In this document: positions 60,601-64,000 of the stretch, in pieces
How the letters are laid out: every line of letters begins with the position of its first letter
How positions within the stretch are numbered: the stretch's first letter is position 1
Assembly (NCBI RefSeq): GCF_025024155.1
Contig: NW_026251770.1
Span: 62,001-126,000, forward strand
Source of the DNA: Gamsiella multidivaricata
Lineage: Eukaryota > Mortierellomycota > Mortierellomycetes > Mortierellales > Mortierellaceae
Length of the DNA stretch: 64,000 bases
Direction of reading: 5' to 3'
Notes under the pieces: generated by a model
Database searches by the model: none
What the model saw: the letters and a program-made list of their open reading frames with translations, nothing else
What the model was told of the DNA's origin: nothing
Made by a program: the position numbers and the translations under genes

Positions 60601-61824
60601 GCTTTGCCCAAAACCAAAACCTTGGACACATCCAAAGCCATAGCGTTGCAGCTCAACCAGAGCTCCAAAATCGTCATTGAAATCAGACAGCCGCGTTCGT
60701 TGCAGTCGTATTCGTCCGCGTCCAACTTGCGCAACCACTCGAAGGATAGCAGCGACATCAACGGAGACAGCTCGTCCGTGTTGATCCAGCGCTCGAATTC
60801 GCATCCCGATATTCTTCTGGATCGATCCACATCGTCGGTCTTGGGCTACAGACGGTCCCCATCGCCCGATGGAACGGACTTTGGTAGCTCATTGAAGAAG
60901 CGTCGTGCAGATTCCGATTCTGCGTCGCCGTCTGATACTACCAATGAGGACTTAGTTGGCTCGCTCAGCACAGGTTTAGGTCTAGACGCTGCTGCCGCGG
61001 CTGCGGCTGCGGCTGCGGTCGCTGCGGTCACTGCTGCCGCTGCTGCTGTCACGTCTCCACCATCGATTCCAACTTCGGCTCCTGCGGTTCAAGTGTTTGG
61101 CATGAATTATCTTGCCAAGAGTAATGATACGACTCTCAGCAACAGCAAGCGTGCAGACGTCGGTCTGGGTCTTTCACAAACGTCCAACCCTTCTTTGGAG
61201 GCCTTCCGAGTGGCCAAAGGATCGTCCTATGTGTTGCTTGAGGATCAGCAAGAGATGGGTATTGATTACTCGCTCTTTACGCGAGTCGAGACTGCAGGGT
61301 GGAGGATTTTGATCCCGCCCAATGTGGTTGCTTCGTTCCATTCAGAGGACTTTGGATTGATGTTGAAACCAAAGGGAGTTGAAGATATCGAGGACGAAGA
61401 GGAACGGACGAATGACTTGGGGGGGCAAAGGGAGGCGACGAAGGAGGCGGTAATGGCCCAGGAAGGGCAGCAGCAGCAGCAGCAGCAGACTCCAGGGGAT
61501 ATCGAGGAGGAAGAGGAAGATGTAAACGTTGAAGGTGTGAGTCGGATCGCATTAAGAGATGACGATAAGGAGGATGAGTTGGATGACACATCCAGAACCG
61601 TTGGAGCTTCTTCCGTGATCCAGGGGCAAAAGATGATTCAGGATGATGAGGACCAAGAGATGGAGATTGGCGAGCACAGCTCTATCTCTGTTGCAGATAC
61701 AATTAAGAGGTCGAGCCCGACGGGTGTGGTACCGAGGGGTGCTGTTCATGGAGAGAGACAGCAAGAACAGGAGGATATTGCGATGGATAAAGAAGAGCAA
61801 GACGAGCTCTTGGAGGATGTCTAA
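57614..61824 (+). CDS. Large disordered nuclear-type protein with a four-Cys putative zinc ribbon
   Basis: Three exons, 57614-58421, 58535-60253 and 60347-61824, give 1334 residues. Most is disordered: Ser/Pro/Gln/His-rich, with an Ala run of about 20 (near 61000), a Gln run and a Glu/Asp-rich C-terminus. The only ordered part spans intron 1: C254-x2-C257-x19-C277-x9-C287, within PCAKCFCRNTIQRDGMS and DGNLRFKCRPPVSMSLICNK. It is followed by a helix-like KSYSESKIRNMIAGVVYG. The pattern (Cys pair, DG..RFKC, Cys, then S/T and a helix) recalls the zinc ribbon plus helix-turn-helix of transposase-derived DNA-binding modules. A KKRRAD nuclear-localisation-like motif lies near 60895. A regulatory DNA-binding role is an inference. 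Methionine 10 (57641) is an alternative start. Confidence 0.7.
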
Positions 61825-63400
61825 GCCATTACACTACACCTTTTTTCAAAAAAAATATAATAAATAAAATAAAATAAAATAAATGCTGATACTATTGTTC
61901 TCTCGCTCTCGTTCTCGTTCTACAGTGTTATTGTACTTCATTCCTTCGTTCAGTTAGTTATGAGTATCCTCATTTACGGTCTCGTTTCTGTATCAGGGCT
62001 TAATCATGGACCGACCACAACGTAGAAAAAAAAATCTCGTCCCCGGGCGAATATTTGTAATCAGCATTCCCAAGCTCTTAGGAAAAGGGGGGGACTACGC
62101 ATAGCAATTTTGTGGGCGTCTCCATGATCGCGACAGCAAATCTAATATAACTCTCACTCTACTCAACTCAACTCAACTCCTTACCCCTTTTGAGACATGG
62201 ATCTATTCTCGAACTACGCCGAGCAAAAGGCTACTTGATCCCCGCTTTCTCCCTCTTCCTCCTCCTCCTCCAAAAGCGAGACCCCCTACTGCTTGGTACC
62301 GACAAGGATTTAATCTCGGACGCGCCCGAGTCGCAGACAGTTCATCAATCGACAATAATTTCTATGCCAGAAATGACCAATTGGGTAGTCGCACCAAGCC
62401 GTTTTCAGGAGAAGGGGGGGAAAGAGGGGGGAGATCCGATGCGGGGGGACGAAGGGAAAATGCAGACGACGCGTTTGGTTCCATAGACCGCTTGAACAAT
62501 CGATTGGGAAAAAAAAAAGTGCTCTCGTTGAGATTTTTCCCCTCTCCGTGTGTTCGATGTGCTCGAGTCCGGATTACGAAACGCTAAGATTCTGGACCAA
62601 TTGAATCGTGTGTGTGTGGATGTTGCATCGGTCAAAGCGCGAACTCTAGGAGCGGCTCGACAAAACTGGATTGGGCATAACACAACAGTCTTCAGCCAAA
62701 TTCGCCCCCATGGCAGTTAAACGACCACCCCCTCCCAATGACTCGCAGTTGCTTGAAGTCTCTTTACATACAATCCTCTGTCCTCGCTGCCTCCTTGTGG
62801 ATGTGTAGCTAACAATGTAGCGCGTTGAAGGCTTAGGAGTAGAATCACACGCGAGATGTCGACTTTGGCTTCCAAAAAAAAAAAAAAAAAAAAAAAAAAA
62901 CACTTGATCCCCCTCCTTTTAATTAGGGGAGTGGACTTTATTGATGCTAGGAATAGTAGAGTAGGTACATGCGTTCTACACGTCTGATTTTTTTTTTTCT
63001 CTGGAATGTATTACCTTCATGACAGACCCTCTTGATAGCAAGGTCTCCGAAACGAAGCTAAGGATGATCAAGCACGCGCACGGGCTCGTCATATCTTTTC
63101 AACATCATCTCTTGGATCTTCTTGTGTATGAACCACAAACTTCACGCAGACGAACGACTACAACGCGACCCCTCGTGCACAAAAATCCGACTTACGCCTG
63201 TATTGCGATCTATGCACTTTCAAAAACCATCATCTGCGTATTCGTGATAATGAAGGTCGCTTTCTCTTTCATATGTGCATATGGTGGTTACTCAACAGAA
63301 TGTCCATCGTTTGGTAGATATGGATACTATATCAGACTCCTCACGTCCACCGTGTTTCTCCCTGATCTTCTACAAAATATCCCTCTCTAGCTGACTGATC
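61825..63400. other. 3' flank and gene-poor region
   Basis: AATAAA-type signals in a run of ATAAA repeats (61857-61883) directly follow the zinc-ribbon gene. Beyond lie ACTCA repeats (62155-62178) and an A run (62873-62900). No gene supported. Confidence 0.5.
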
Positions 63401-63429
63401 CATTTATTCTTGAGCTCCAGGGCCGCTCC

Positions 63430-63772
63430 TATAAGTGTGCGATGCTTCCCGGAGAGTCCTCGTCGACGCGATCTTCACATTGATCCTCAATTACCTCAAT
63501 ATCTCCACCTTGGTCTATTTCCAAGGCAACGAGCGTGGATCTGTCAATGCGATCACGACCCATTGGGTGACCTCGAGCGCGAATTCAAGGGTGGGACGCG
63601 GCGATACCAGCGGGGTGTGTATGCGGAGATGGAGGGCGTGGGAGTCCCAGTGATATGGGTCGGGGTTGTCGATCCAAGAGAAGGAGCATGAGGCGATAGA
63701 GATGCACATCACGGTCGAGGCATGTGTGAAGGAGTATCATTCGGGTGGGCAGCAGCGGGGGAGTGGAGCGTG
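63430..63772 (+). pseudogene. Possible broken coding fragment, family unknown
   Basis: Plus-strand reading gives coherent, non-repetitive protein-like blocks. One frame holds ASRRVLVDAIFTLILNYL and NISTLVYFQGNERG, then a TGA near 63651, then EKEHEAIEMHITVEACVKEY. The other frame carries GTRRYQRGVYAEMEGVGVPV and VIWVGVVDPREGA between them. Alternation between two frames suggests a frameshifted relic or an exon/intron structure that runs past the window edge. I do not recognise the family. Confidence 0.3.
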
Positions 63773-64000
63773 AATCGTTGTTGTCCTTGGGTCTCGGATG
63801 AGAAACCAAGCGTGTCTTCGCGAGGTTGGGGCAGAGCGGAGGCTCTTCATGTGTGTTCCTTGGCACTATTATAGAACGGATACGCGGGTAGCCAAGCTTG
63901 CAGGGGTCCGCACAAGTGTTTTTCAGGAGGGTAAGAAAAGAAATGAACACTTTAAGAAAAACAGTGAACCTCAACGTGGTACCATGTGTAACGTCCAAAA
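63773..64000. other. Right edge, no supported feature
   Basis: No convincing open frame or motif. An open minus frame across this stretch is the shadow of the fragment at 63430-63772. Confidence 0.4.

Overview
The window is nuclear DNA of a filamentous fungus, most likely an early-diverging (Mucoromycota, Mortierella-like) species. The evidence is: intron-rich genes with short GT-AG introns (about 50-150 bases, a few of 470-820); long disordered Q/S/H/P-rich extensions on conserved cores; a kelch receptor-like membrane protein; an Arb2-domain protein; and a decayed transposase of the DDE type that is common in Mucoromycota. The lineage is an inference; the fungal, intron-containing nature is seen directly.

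Layout. The left end carries the 3' end of a secreted GPI-anchor-type protein (+), a decayed DDE transposase (-), a kelch-repeat membrane protein broken by two in-frame stops (-) and a 340-bp MITE-like inverted-repeat element (5018-5357). Next come a PP4R1-like HEAT-repeat phosphatase subunit (5667-11002, -), a membrane coiled-coil protein of unknown function (12706-14763, -) and eIF6 (15104-16706, -). From 17534 to 20163 (+) there is a poorly resolved stretch: a hypothetical coiled-coil ORF, then a ubiquitin-like domain and a ubiquitin C-terminal hydrolase (UCH, peptidase C12) core. It is followed by a mucin-like membrane protein with a repeated Gly-rich tail (20710-21991, -), a 3-kb gene-poor stretch, a type II phosphatidylinositol 4-kinase (25000-29712, -), a myosin essential light chain/Cdc4-like EF-hand protein (31075-32367, +), a one-finger C2H2 protein (32864-34696, -), an Arb2/FAM172-domain protein in 11 exons (38345-40587, +), an Spt23/Mga2-like IPT-ankyrin factor without a visible membrane anchor (43780-48417, -), an acidic protein of unknown function (52549-53765, -) and a large disordered protein with a four-cysteine putative zinc ribbon (57614-61824, +). 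The right end holds a possible broken coding fragment.

The genes are independent housekeeping and regulatory loci, not a pathway cluster: phosphatase regulation, ribosome biogenesis, phosphoinositide signalling, cytokinesis, RNA-silencing-type chromatin biology and transcription. Intergenic DNA is long (up to about 4 kb), rich in microsatellites and homopolymers, and most genes have a pyrimidine-rich coding-strand tract upstream. Exon chains were built by hand from GT-AG sites and reading phase. For the twelve chains given in full (kelch, PP4R1, membrane coiled-coil, eIF6, mucin-like, PI4K, light chain, C2H2, Arb2, IPT-ankyrin, acidic protein, zinc ribbon) the summed coding length is a multiple of three; no database search could be run.
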